The notes under the pieces were generated by a model. That model saw only the letters and a program-made list of their open reading frames with translations, searched no databases and was not told the DNA's origin. Both the position numbers and the translations under genes were made by a program. This document shows, one piece after another, positions 39,038 to 48,031 of a stretch of DNA of 64,000 nucleotides. The stretch lies in assembly GCF_000425265.1 (NCBI RefSeq), contig NZ_AUDC01000012.1:248001-312000 (forward strand), written 5' to 3'. This DNA comes from Maridesulfovibrio zosterae DSM 11974 (lineage in GTDB: Bacteria; Desulfobacterota; Desulfovibrionia; Desulfovibrionales; Desulfovibrionaceae). Each line of letters opens with the position of its first letter. Positions within the stretch are counted from its first letter, which is position 1.

Positions 39038-40951
39038 TTATCTTTCAAAGTATGTATAACCCTGCAAGCCAGTTTTGTAGGCTTGAAGTATTTCTCTGCG
39101 CTGAGTAGGAGTAATGCGTTTTTCACGTACCGCATTTTCAGCTGTTTCACGGAAACGTGTCAGAAGGTACTTTGTATCATATTCAACGTATGAAAGTATA
39201 TCTTCCACAGTATCTCCTTCCATTTCTCCAACAAAATCAAACTCTCCGTTCTCTTTGATCTTCACAGTGACAATATTTGTATCACCAAGAAGATTATGCA
39301 GGTCACCAAGAGTTTCCTGATAGGCTCCGACAAGGAAGGCCCCAAGATAATACTCTTCGTTATCCTTCAACTCATGCAGAGGCATCGTCCGTTTGACTCC
39401 CTGACTGTCAATAAAACGATCGATTTTTCCGTCACAATCACAGGTGATGTCTGCAAGAATTCCTTCACGGACAGGTTTTTCACCAAGCCTGTGTACAGGC
39501 ATTATAGGAAAAAGCTGACCAATTGCCCATGCATCGGGCAGAGATTGAAACACACTGAAGTTGCAATAATATATATCAGAAAGAGCATGTCCAATACCTT
39601 CAAGTTCCTGCGGTAGCGACGGGAGGTCTTTTGCGAGTATGCCGATACGACGGATAGTCTCCCAAAAAACGTTTTCCCCCATAGCCCTTTCCCTGAAAGA
39701 GATTTTACCGCCGCTGAAAGCCTGTCTGACTTCATCGCGATAATACAATGTATCATTAAAACATTCCTGCACATTACGCAGGTTGAGCGCTTTAAGAGTA
39801 TCAAATAAGTGCTGAATATGAATGTTAGTGTTTTCGGGCAGAACCTCCGGAAGAGGGTCCGGAGCAAAGCATGCTGCGTCCAAAACATTAAACAGAAGCA
39901 TAGAATAATATGCGACAAGCGCACGGCCTGACTCTGTGATGATGGTAGGATGTTCTACTCCTTGCTCATCAAGCACGGTCATTACACCTTCCACGACATC
40001 AATGCAGTATTCATCCAAAGAATAGTTACGACTGCTCATGAAGTTGGTCTGTGTTCCATCATAGTCGACAGCAAGACCACCACCGAGGTCAAGATAGTGC
40101 ATGTTTGCACCCTCAGCAACGAGTCCGGCATAGACACGACTTGCCTCGGCAACTGCACCACGAATTTCACGGATATTTGGTATCTGTGATCCTAAATGAT
40201 AATGCAGAAGTTGCAGACAATCCAGCATATCAGCCTTTTCAAGCTGATCTATAACGTCTATTATCTGAGTAGCATTCAGACCGAAAATGGATCTATCTCC
40301 GCCTGATTCAGCCCACAAACCGTTAGCATGAGCGGAGAGTTTTACTCTAACACCCAGAATAGGTCTGATCCCTTTAGCCTTGGACCGCTCAATAATAAGC
40401 GGCAGTTCACCCGGCATTTCGATAACAAGGACGCATTTAAAGCCAAGCTGTGTGGCATGAAGTCCGAGGTCAATAAACTCCTCGTCCTTATACCCGTTAC
40501 AGACCATCACGGCCTCTGTGTCACGAAACATTCCCATAGCAGCGATGAGTTCGGCTTTACTGCCGGCCTCAAGACCGTGGTGGTACTTTTCGCCATGCCG
40601 TGTAACAGCCTCAACGACCTGTTGCTGCTGATTAACCTTGATAGGATAGGCTCCGGAGTATGCTCCCCGGTAATCAAGCTCTTTAATTGCTGTTAAAAAA
40701 CTTTCGTTAAGTAGTGAGATTTGTGTATCGAGGATATTCTCAATGCGAAGAAGAACCGGCATATCGAGCCCTCGCTCCTGAACACCGGCAATAATTTCAG
40801 GAATGCTGACAGCATTATCAAAACAGCCGGGATTGGCTGTAACCTGAAGATTACCATCTTCGGAAACACCGAAAAAACCAGCGCCCCATTCACGGACGCT
40901 GTAAAGTTCTGTGGACCGCTCAGCCGTCCATCTTTCTAGTATTGGGGTCAC
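39038..40951 (-). CDS. speA: Biosynthetic arginine decarboxylase
   Basis: PLP enzyme making agmatine from arginine. 637 residues: AYPIKVNQQQQVVEAV with the PLP lysine, LDLGGGLAVDYDG, and IITESGRALVAYYS are all SpeA-type. It starts with GTG, with GGAGGG upstream. Directly overlapping this start in another frame is an 11-codon reading frame (ATG at about 40957) with better spacing to the same ribosome site. First gene of the polyamine operon. Confidence 0.96.
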   Translation of the reverse strand: MTPILERWTAERSTELYSVREWGAGFFGVSEDGNLQVTANPGCFDNAVSIPEIIAGVQERGLDMPVLLRIENILDTQISLLNESFLTAIKELDYRGAYSGAYPIKVNQQQQVVEAVTRHGEKYHHGLEAGSKAELIAAMGMFRDTEAVMVCNGYKDEEFIDLGLHATQLGFKCVLVIEMPGELPLIIERSKAKGIRPILGVRVKLSAHANGLWAESGGDRSIFGLNATQIIDVIDQLEKADMLDCLQLLHYHLGSQIPNIREIRGAVAEASRVYAGLVAEGANMHYLDLGGGLAVDYDGTQTNFMSSRNYSLDEYCIDVVEGVMTVLDEQGVEHPTIITESGRALVAYYSMLLFNVLDAACFAPDPLPEVLPENTNIHIQHLFDTLKALNLRNVQECFNDTLYYRDEVRQAFSGGKISFRERAMGENVFWETIRRIGILAKDLPSLPQELEGIGHALSDIYYCNFSVFQSLPDAWAIGQLFPIMPVHRLGEKPVREGILADITCDCDGKIDRFIDSQGVKRTMPLHELKDNEEYYLGAFLVGAYQETLGDLHNLLGDTNIVTVKIKENGEFDFVGEMEGDTVEDILSYVEYDTKYLLTRFRETAENAVREKRITPTQRREILQAYKTGLQGYTYFER

Positions 40952-41170
40952 TCATAAACCCTCCGTGAAAATAATCTGGGAAGAATCCCGAATGGCAGAA
41001 GAAGCTTTAAAAAATAGCTACCACTAATAAAAGCGGGATTTAGAAAGAGAGGACAAAAATGTCAAGAACTATCAGCATCACTTAGATGATTTCCTGTTCT
41101 CCAAATTCAAGACAATTATCATTCCTCTGAAGTTGCAATGCAGCCTTAATGCTGAGATATTTATTTAAAA

Positions 41171-42979
41171 TCACAAGAACAGAAGCCGCATTCCCCCTAC
41201 TAAAACCAATAAAAAAAGCACAGTCATTCCTATACCTGCTCTGAGATAATCAACAGATTTAAGCCCGGCAGGACGCATTATCAATGCATTAACCTGATGG
41301 GTAGGCAGAATGAAAGTATTTGAAGCTGCCAAAGCGACAGTCAAAGCCGCAGCTCTGGGATCACATCCGCAGGACAAAGCCAGATTTATCCCTAACGGTA
41401 CCAGCAGTACAGTTGCTCCAACATTTGACGTAAAGAGGGTAAAAAAAGAAGTCAGAATAGCAATACCAAACAAAAGTAAAGTAGGAGAAGGCACACCGAG
41501 CACGTTCATCAGAGTAACCGCAATTAATTTTGCCGCTCCGGTATTTTCAAAGGCAATACCAAGAGGTATTAACCCGGCAAGTAAGAATACAGTCATCCAG
41601 TCAACTGACTGGTATGCTTCGTCTATAGATAGGACCTGCCCTAGAATCATGCCTAGTGCGCCAAAAAATAAGGCTATGGAAAGTTGGATATTCAAAACCA
41701 GAATCATAAATAAAGAAATGGCAAGACATCCAAGAGCCCACAATGCTTTGTCTTCCCTTACAACTTCACCTCTAACAGGCTCGGTAAAAACAAGATCATT
41801 CTGCTCTTTTAATCGATGAAAAGAACTCCATTTCCCGTGCAGCAATAAAGCATTTCCCTCAGCAACCGTCTGGTTGGATAGATCACTGATTATCATTTCG
41901 TGGCCAACAAATATCGCCAGCGGAGTAACACCGTATTTATGTCTAAACTGGAAGGAGCCTAAAGTTTTACCGACAAGGCGGGAACGTGGAGTAACTATCC
42001 CTTCCATGATACCTGCATTGCTTTGCGACAGATCATCTGCAAAAACTTTCAACTCATCTGAATAACTCCACCCTAGATCTGCCGCCATCTTTTTAACATA
42101 CACTTCATCCCCGACTACAGCCAGACTGTCTCCAGGGCAAAGCAGATCCTCGGGTAACGGGGCTACAATCCGCTTATGAGTGATATGGTTATATGAGGCG
42201 ACCACTGTGCAGGCATAATTGGCACGAATCTGTAGTCCTATCAGCGTATTTTCCTTGAAGCCTTCTGCAGGAATATACATCTCATAAATATCTCCGACAT
42301 TGTGATATGTCTTATCTAATAGAGGAGAAAGAGGGCCACCGACATCCTGCTGTTTACCGTCTGGTAAAATTTTCTTACCTAAAACAGCAAAATAAAGCAT
42401 GGCTGCAACAACCAGCATGATCCCTATTGGAGTCATACTGAATATGCCAAAAGGCTTATTTTTTATACCCCCAATCACCAGCAGATCATTAAGCATGATA
42501 AGCGGACTGGAACCGACCAGTGTCAGCGTACCACCAATAATTGCGCAAAAGGCCATAGGCAATAAGATACGTCCAGCCGGAATTCCAGTATGCACCGCAA
42601 TTCGCCTTGCAGCAGGCATGAACAAAGCCGCTGCTCCGATATTCTGCATGAAACCTGAGATCAAAGCGACCGTACCGGATATCATCGCGGTTATGCGTTT
42701 CTCCCGCTTTCCGGCAATTCTGAGAATTATCCGGGCCAGATGATTCATGACTCCGGTCTTATCAAGCCCTGCACCAATGATTATGACAGCGATAATAGAC
42801 ACTACAGCATTACTGCTTAATCCGCTGACGGCCTGCTGAGGTGTAACAAGCCCCAGAAGAGGCAGTCCTACCAGTACCATGATACCCACAACATCAACAC
42901 GAACCCAGTCAAAAACGAACAATAAGATAACAACTACGAGTACACAAAGCACAACTATGATATCAGGAGTGATAACCAT
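41171..42979 (-). CDS. DASS/SLC13-family permease with central TrkA-C domains (copy 1)
   Basis: 602 residues. Two blocks of transmembrane helices around a cytosolic pair of TrkA-C/RCK_C domains (LIGLQIRANYACTVV, PLPEDLLCPGDSLAVVGDE; LGSFQFRHKYGVTPLAIF, VAEGNALLLHGKW). Family motifs are GLSSNAVVSIIAVIIIGAGLD in the first half and TSFFTLFTSNVGATVLLVPLG plus VALAASNTFILPTHQVNAL in the second. Probably sodium-driven uptake of dicarboxylate, sulfate or another anion; substrate unknown. Close paralogue of the protein at 52579-54378, whose N-terminus supports this ATG. Confidence 0.88.
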   Translation of the reverse strand: MVITPDIIVVLCVLVVVILLFVFDWVRVDVVGIMVLVGLPLLGLVTPQQAVSGLSSNAVVSIIAVIIIGAGLDKTGVMNHLARIILRIAGKREKRITAMISGTVALISGFMQNIGAAALFMPAARRIAVHTGIPAGRILLPMAFCAIIGGTLTLVGSSPLIMLNDLLVIGGIKNKPFGIFSMTPIGIMLVVAAMLYFAVLGKKILPDGKQQDVGGPLSPLLDKTYHNVGDIYEMYIPAEGFKENTLIGLQIRANYACTVVASYNHITHKRIVAPLPEDLLCPGDSLAVVGDEVYVKKMAADLGWSYSDELKVFADDLSQSNAGIMEGIVTPRSRLVGKTLGSFQFRHKYGVTPLAIFVGHEMIISDLSNQTVAEGNALLLHGKWSSFHRLKEQNDLVFTEPVRGEVVREDKALWALGCLAISLFMILVLNIQLSIALFFGALGMILGQVLSIDEAYQSVDWMTVFLLAGLIPLGIAFENTGAAKLIAVTLMNVLGVPSPTLLLFGIAILTSFFTLFTSNVGATVLLVPLGINLALSCGCDPRAAALTVALAASNTFILPTHQVNALIMRPAGLKSVDYLRAGIGMTVLFLLVLVGGMRLLFL

Positions 42980-43359
42980 GATAGATACGAAATCTCCTTT
43001 TAAATTAATAAAAACACTTCTGAATATTGATAAATCATACGGTATTTTACCATAAGAATGCAAACACTAACAAAAACACGTATAACATTTTCCGAATATG
43101 ATATGATAATGGCAATTTAAACATTATGGTGAAATATTAGATTTAGAGAAAAAAAATACGACATTCACCTCTATAACATAGACTAAGCCTAATAAATATT
43201 TAAATACGTATCTTATAAAAACACTTTCTATAAAAGATTAATGATACTATTCAAAAGAACTTTTTAGATAATTTTCACTTTTCATTGAAATGTTGAAAAT
43301 TTAACCGCAGTGATCAATACTACTTTGATCCAACAAGACTGAAACAACTGGAGGTTCTG
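42980..43359. other. Intergenic region between divergent permease and DJ-1 genes
   Basis: 380 AT-rich bases with no credible gene or strong hairpin. Must hold both promoters. Ends with GGAGG before the DJ-1-like ATG. Confidence 0.4.
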
Positions 43360-43881
43360 ATGAAAATGAAAGGTATGCGTGTTTTAATGTTCGTGGATCA
43401 TGTATTCGAGGATATGGAACTTCTTTATCCATACTATCGCTTAATTGAGGAAGGCGCAGGAGTCGTTGTTGCCGGACCAGAATCAGGAACTGTTTACACA
43501 GGAAAAAACGGTTATCCTTTCATATCTACAGCGGCCATTAAGGATCAGCAGTCCTCAGATTTCGATCTTCTTGTAGTTGCTGGAGGTTTTGCTCCAGATA
43601 AACTAAGGCGCGATCCCAAAGTGCTGCAGCTTACCCGTGAGATACATGATGCAGGAAAAGTAGTAGCACATATTTGCCACGGTGGATGGATTCCAATTTC
43701 TGCTGGAATTATGCAAGGCTTCACCTGCACTTCAACGCCCGGAATTAAAGATGATCTTGTAAACGCAGGGGCTAAATGGGTTGATGACGAAGTGGTTGTG
43801 GACAGAAATCAGGTTTCTTCCCGTAAACCGGATGATCTGCCTGCTTTTTGTCGCGCTATAATTAATCTGGCAACAAAATAA
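43360..43881 (+). CDS. DJ-1/PfpI-family protein
   Basis: 173 residues of the DJ-1/PfpI superfamily: Glu18 in DHVFEDME, LLVVAGGFAPDKLRRD, and the nucleophile elbow VVAHICHGGW with Cys106, then STPGIKDDLVNAGAKWVDDEVVVD. Members act as stress proteins, deglycase-like enzymes or proteases; which one cannot be told here. GGAGG before the ATG. Confidence 0.92.
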   Translation: MKMKGMRVLMFVDHVFEDMELLYPYYRLIEEGAGVVVAGPESGTVYTGKNGYPFISTAAIKDQQSSDFDLLVVAGGFAPDKLRRDPKVLQLTREIHDAGKVVAHICHGGWIPISAGIMQGFTCTSTPGIKDDLVNAGAKWVDDEVVVDRNQVSSRKPDDLPAFCRAIINLATK

Positions 43882-43912
43882 TTTTTCAAGTCAGGCCTGC
43901 GATAACAATCAT

Positions 43913-43958
43913 AAATTTAAAAGCCACTGATATAACAGCATCAGTGGCTTTTAAATTT
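43913..43958. terminator. Long terminator hairpin after the DJ-1 gene
   Basis: A perfect 19-bp stem (43913-43931 with 43940-43958, core AAGCCACTGAT/ATCAGTGGCTT) and an 8-base loop. Ends in TTTTAAATTT on the plus strand; symmetric enough to work both ways. Confidence 0.88.
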
Positions 43959-44168
43959 GATCTTATCAAAATAAATTCCAATCATTATGAGTGGATATAG
44001 TTAGTCCTGCATGTTCATACTCAGATAAAGATGCCTTGAAATTCTAGAGGATATTTTTATATTTCTTTAAAATTTCTATTTTTGATAGGAATTTTAATCG
44101 TAAACAGTGTGTATTTACCTACTTCAGAACCAACACTCATGATGCTTCCATGCTGGTCTGTAATTATA

Positions 44169-44206
44169 GAATAATGGCATATGGCATATGCCATATGCCA
44201 TTATTC
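44169..44206. repeat. Perfect 38-base palindrome
   Basis: Every base from 44169 to 44206 pairs with its mirror, with no spacer. The core is ATGGCAT twice followed by ATGCCAT twice. It lies 22 bases past the stop of the DUF554 gene and could act as its terminator, or as a protein-binding or cruciform site. Confidence 0.85.
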
Positions 44207-44227
44207 ATTTCAACATGAAAAACATTA

Positions 44228-44941
44228 TTAACCTACGTATAGACACCAAAGATGTGACAAAGGCATGACTATAAGCAGAGCCGGAATCATGTTAGCTACG
44301 GCAAACTGCTTTATTCCGCAGATGCGAAAACCAGTTGCCAGCATGATCAAACCACCGCATGCTGAAAAATCACCCAGCATGTCAGGGGTTGTTAAAGGCA
44401 TTATCTGGGCAGATCCTAAATAAAGTAAAGCTTGAACTGTAAATTGAGGAATAACCAGAAGAGCAACAGAATACCCCAGAGTTGACGCAAAAATTGCAGC
44501 TGTAAATATATCTAAAATTGATTTTACTATCAGCAGGGTGGGGTCACCGGTCATACCTTCATTCATTGCACCATATACACCTGTACCGCTCACACAAAAA
44601 AGAACCAGAAGAACAACAAATTTATCTAAAAACTCCTCCTGACTCAAATCCCCGGAAGGTCGTGTTATTACTTCTATCCATTTTCTTGCGCTTGAAGCTG
44701 CCTTTTGAATCAAATTTTCCAATTCAATAATTTCGCCAAGAAAAGATCCTACAACAAGAGCCAGAACTACAGCTGCAAGAAATTTAACCTTAACGATCAT
44801 GGCTACGCCAAGCCCCATCGAAGCACAACCGAATACCATGGGCATCCTTAGCCGTAAATTTGAATTGAGCTTGGGACCAACGAGGGCACCCGCAATACTA
44901 CCTACGAATAACGCCGCCCCATTAATATAAGGACCGATCAT
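44228..44941 (-). CDS. DUF554-family membrane protein
   Basis: 237 residues, about seven hydrophobic helices. Starts MIGPYINGAALFVGSIAGALVG and has VFGCASMGLGVAMIVK, GSFLGEIIELENLIQ and a C-terminal SACGGLIMLATGFRICGI, all like the YqgA/YdfK (DUF554) family, proposed transporters of unknown substrate. Downstream of a DUF190 gene on the same strand. Confidence 0.88.
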   Translation of the reverse strand: MIGPYINGAALFVGSIAGALVGPKLNSNLRLRMPMVFGCASMGLGVAMIVKVKFLAAVVLALVVGSFLGEIIELENLIQKAASSARKWIEVITRPSGDLSQEEFLDKFVVLLVLFCVSGTGVYGAMNEGMTGDPTLLIVKSILDIFTAAIFASTLGYSVALLVIPQFTVQALLYLGSAQIMPLTTPDMLGDFSACGGLIMLATGFRICGIKQFAVANMIPALLIVMPLSHLWCLYVG

Positions 44942-45083
44942 AATAATTCCTTTTTTGACACGAAAAATCGTCGTGCTACTCTTTTAAGAGAGACAATGTA
45001 GAATACAAAATGACTAACAGGACTGTCAGATAGACAGCCCGTAGTCTTGTGTGACTTGAAAATAATCTGAGAAAAACGAAGTG

Positions 45084-45401
45084 TTAGCTTTCAGATGTAA
45101 AACCGAACTCAACTTTTGACTTTGTGTAGAATACGCGCAGTTTCTTTTTTTCAAGGCAGGACATAAGTCTGTCACATTCTTCAACTGAAAGAGCCATTGC
45201 TACCTGAAGCGGTGGATCTTGCAGATCAAAATATCCATCAGAATGAAAACGCCCATCATGCCCGAATCCTTCTTTGCCAGAAAAAAGAGTAGCCCCGCTG
45301 ACCCCTAGTTTTTGTGCTTTATCAATGAGCCAGTTGGCAACGGAAACGCCTTCATGCTCTCGATTCTGCTGTGTAAAAAAAGTAACTAAATATCCTTCCA
45401 T
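45084..45401 (-). CDS. DUF190-family (PII-like) protein
   Basis: 105 residues, one ferredoxin-like domain: VANWLIDKAQKLGVSGATLFSGKEGFG and DPPLQVAMALSVEECDRLM match the DUF190 pattern. These proteins resemble PII signal proteins and often accompany CrcB fluoride channels; none is seen here. Same strand as DUF554, 142 bases upstream. Confidence 0.82.
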   Translation of the reverse strand: MEGYLVTFFTQQNREHEGVSVANWLIDKAQKLGVSGATLFSGKEGFGHDGRFHSDGYFDLQDPPLQVAMALSVEECDRLMSCLEKKKLRVFYTKSKVEFGFTSES

Positions 45402-45648
45402 AAAACTCTTCCCTTATAATTTAGGATGTTATCAGCTAGTGCGCATATGCTGTTACAGAAACAATCGCTTCATTTTATATTAAATTGCACAGCCACATTG
45501 AAACAAAAAAATAATATAACTTACATACTACCCCAAAAGGTCAATATGCATATTAGTATTAGCAATAGTAGATTTATCTGCTGATTCAAAGCTACATCGG
45601 AGTGGGCATGAAAACAATGACGCGGGTCACTGATAAACTGACAAAATT

Positions 45649-46341
45649 TTAAAGAATGAAAAAAGGACTCGAAGAGAATTGATCAAGTTGTGATTTATCT
45701 AAAATTCTTACGATACCCCGTGACTTGGAAATTAACCCTGAATCCTGTAACCGGGAAACAATACGCGCCGCAGTTTCCCTTGAGGTTCCTACCATTTCCG
45801 CGACATCACCATTTGTAAGAGGGAGATCAAGACCTATTCGCGATGAAAGCATACTTAACGCATTTAAAATCCGTTTTTCAGCACTCTCATCAATTAAATC
45901 GAGTATACGGGTATACGCACCTTCAATAAGATCACTCATGGAATTTAAAATACCGGCGGCAACGTTCGGGTTCTTAAGCACCCATTTTTTAAATTCTGAG
46001 CTAGGCATTGTTATTATATCAGCCGGTTTAACTACACGGGCCGAGAAAAAACGCAGTTGTGACCCAAAACAGGCAATTGCATTCAGAGGCACTCCCCTCA
46101 CTGCAACTAAATATGTAAAAGATTTTCCAGAAGGAGCTTCTTTTGATAAAATCACAAGGCCGTTTTCAACGAGAAAGAAACTGTTTAATTCATCACCTGT
46201 TCGAAATATATATTCACCTTTATCAAAATGGATTCGCTGAGTTTTGCGTGCAAGCTCCTCAAGAGCTGCAGGAGTGGCAAGATTCAAATTTATATCTGCT
46301 TGCAAAGTTTCTATTATTTGTTGGATATTCTCTTCTTGCAT
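45649..46341 (-). CDS. Crp/Fnr-family transcription regulator
   Basis: 230 residues: N-terminal cyclic-nucleotide-binding-like beta roll (FDKGEYIFRTGDELNSFFLVENG, about 35-58), dimer helix, and C-terminal winged helix (LTNGDVAEMVGTSRETAARIVSRLQDSGLI, about 175-205). No Fnr-type cysteine cluster at the N-terminus, so not an iron-sulfur oxygen sensor of that type. Start is the ATG at 46341; a GTG two codons upstream is an alternative. Target unknown. Confidence 0.9.
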   Translation of the reverse strand: MQEENIQQIIETLQADINLNLATPAALEELARKTQRIHFDKGEYIFRTGDELNSFFLVENGLVILSKEAPSGKSFTYLVAVRGVPLNAIACFGSQLRFFSARVVKPADIITMPSSEFKKWVLKNPNVAAGILNSMSDLIEGAYTRILDLIDESAEKRILNALSMLSSRIGLDLPLTNGDVAEMVGTSRETAARIVSRLQDSGLISKSRGIVRILDKSQLDQFSSSPFFIL

Positions 46342-46615
46342 ATACACCCGCTTTAATATGTGAATAAATCTGATTGCTACTATATCAAAAAGTGAAACAG
46401 AGAATGTACAATTTTTAAAGATTAATAAATTATTTTAAGTATATCAGCAACTCATTAAAGACCTACCATACGCAAACAAGTAGTCAAAAGACTCTATAGT
46501 CTCTCACAGGTAGCTTCGGATTGCATTTTAGTTATTCTAGTCGTAGTTTACAGTGATAATATTTAAAAATTCATCAACGCAATCAAAACCATCTATAGTA
46601 CAATAGGTTATATTC

Positions 46616-48031
46616 ATGCCCAAATTAAATATTCGCCAAAAAATTATTCTAGGAATTTTTATTTTTTCTATCTGCTTCGGATGCATTGGAATGCTATCAT
46701 ACATGAACACGCTGCAACTAGAGAGACAAGTCCTTCTTGTTGAAAGAGTTGACGATTTAAGCAATATTATTCTTGAAATCAGACGCACTGAAAAAAATTA
46801 TCTTCTCTATCATGATCCAGATTTACTGGAACAAGGATTTAAATACTTAAATCAGGCCGACAATCTGCTGCGCACACTGATGCAGGAATTTATCAATAAA
46901 GAAGTGAAGCAAACAGGAAGCAATCTTAAAAATAACATTAATAATTACCGACAATTACTCAAAAATCTTGAAATTAACGACAAGGAATCCAAGCTATCAA
47001 CTGTAAATCACAATAGTAATATTCGAGAAGCCGGCCAGGCTTTGGTTGAATACTCTAAGGCAATCTCTAGTTTCGAACGAAAAAACATTCTCAATATTAA
47101 TGAAAAACTGCGCTCTAACCTGGCTTTCTCCATGGTCGGAATTGCAGCAGTTGTATTTATTCTCGTTGTTTTTGTTTCATCAAGCATTTTAAAGCCCCTC
47201 AGTCAGGTTCAGGAGGCTACAAAACAAATTTCACTTGGAACTTTTCAGGAATTGCCTATCAAAAACTCACACGACGAAGTCCAACAGGTTTTTGCTGCAC
47301 TCAACTCAATGGTTGAACAATTAAAGAAAAGAAGACGACAATTAGTGCAAGCCCAAAAACTATCATCAATAGGGACACTTGCCTCAGGTATCGCTCATCA
47401 GTTAAATAATCCGTTGAACAACATTTCAACGTCCTGCCAAATTCTGATGGAACGCGAAAGCAATGTAGATGAACTTTCAGGCAAAATGATGAAAAATATT
47501 ATGCAGGAGACTCTACGATCAAGGGATATAGTCAAAGGACTGCTTGAATTTTCCAGAGAACGTGAGTATTCCCCAGGTCCGATTGAGCTGGACAACATTA
47601 TGCAATCAGCAATGAGCCTTGTCTCAAGTCAGGTACCGTCTAATATTTCGCTCACTATGGAAATTCCTGAACATATCATAGTCAGGGTTGATCGACGTAA
47701 AATGCAGGAAGCTTTTATTAATCTTCTTATAAATGCAATTCAGGCAATTGGTTCTGCACAAGGATCTATAAGTATTGCCGCATTTCAGAAAGACGAGAAT
47801 GCAACGATAAGTGTAAAAGATACAGGTGAAGGAATCCCTCCGAAAACTCTTGAACGAATTTTTGATCCGTTCTTTTCCACAAAAGAAGTAGGACAAGGGA
47901 CTGGTCTGGGACTGTATATAGTATATGGAATTATAGAAAAACATCATGGCCATATCAGGGTCGAAAGCATTCAGGGAAAAGGAACAACCTTTTTTATTAC
48001 CATTCCTCTGGAAAAAGAGAATAATATATGA
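46616..48031 (+). CDS. Membrane sensor histidine kinase of the Lon/NtrC locus
   Basis: 471 residues: TM1 about 10-29, a periplasmic helical sensor of about 135 residues, TM2 about 170-190, HAMP (about 190-240), HisKA with phospho-acceptor His261 in SGIAHQLNNPLNN, and HATPase motifs (NLLINAIQAI, DTGEGIPPKTLE, GQGTGLGLYIVYGI). The H-box has HQ rather than HE, though otherwise NtrB-like. Its stop overlaps the regulator's start as ATGA. It probably phosphorylates that regulator and, by likeness of receivers, the Lon-receiver protein downstream. Confidence 0.92.
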   Translation: MPKLNIRQKIILGIFIFSICFGCIGMLSYMNTLQLERQVLLVERVDDLSNIILEIRRTEKNYLLYHDPDLLEQGFKYLNQADNLLRTLMQEFINKEVKQTGSNLKNNINNYRQLLKNLEINDKESKLSTVNHNSNIREAGQALVEYSKAISSFERKNILNINEKLRSNLAFSMVGIAAVVFILVVFVSSSILKPLSQVQEATKQISLGTFQELPIKNSHDEVQQVFAALNSMVEQLKKRRRQLVQAQKLSSIGTLASGIAHQLNNPLNNISTSCQILMERESNVDELSGKMMKNIMQETLRSRDIVKGLLEFSREREYSPGPIELDNIMQSAMSLVSSQVPSNISLTMEIPEHIIVRVDRRKMQEAFINLLINAIQAIGSAQGSISIAAFQKDENATISVKDTGEGIPPKTLERIFDPFFSTKEVGQGTGLGLYIVYGIIEKHHGHIRVESIQGKGTTFFITIPLEKENNI

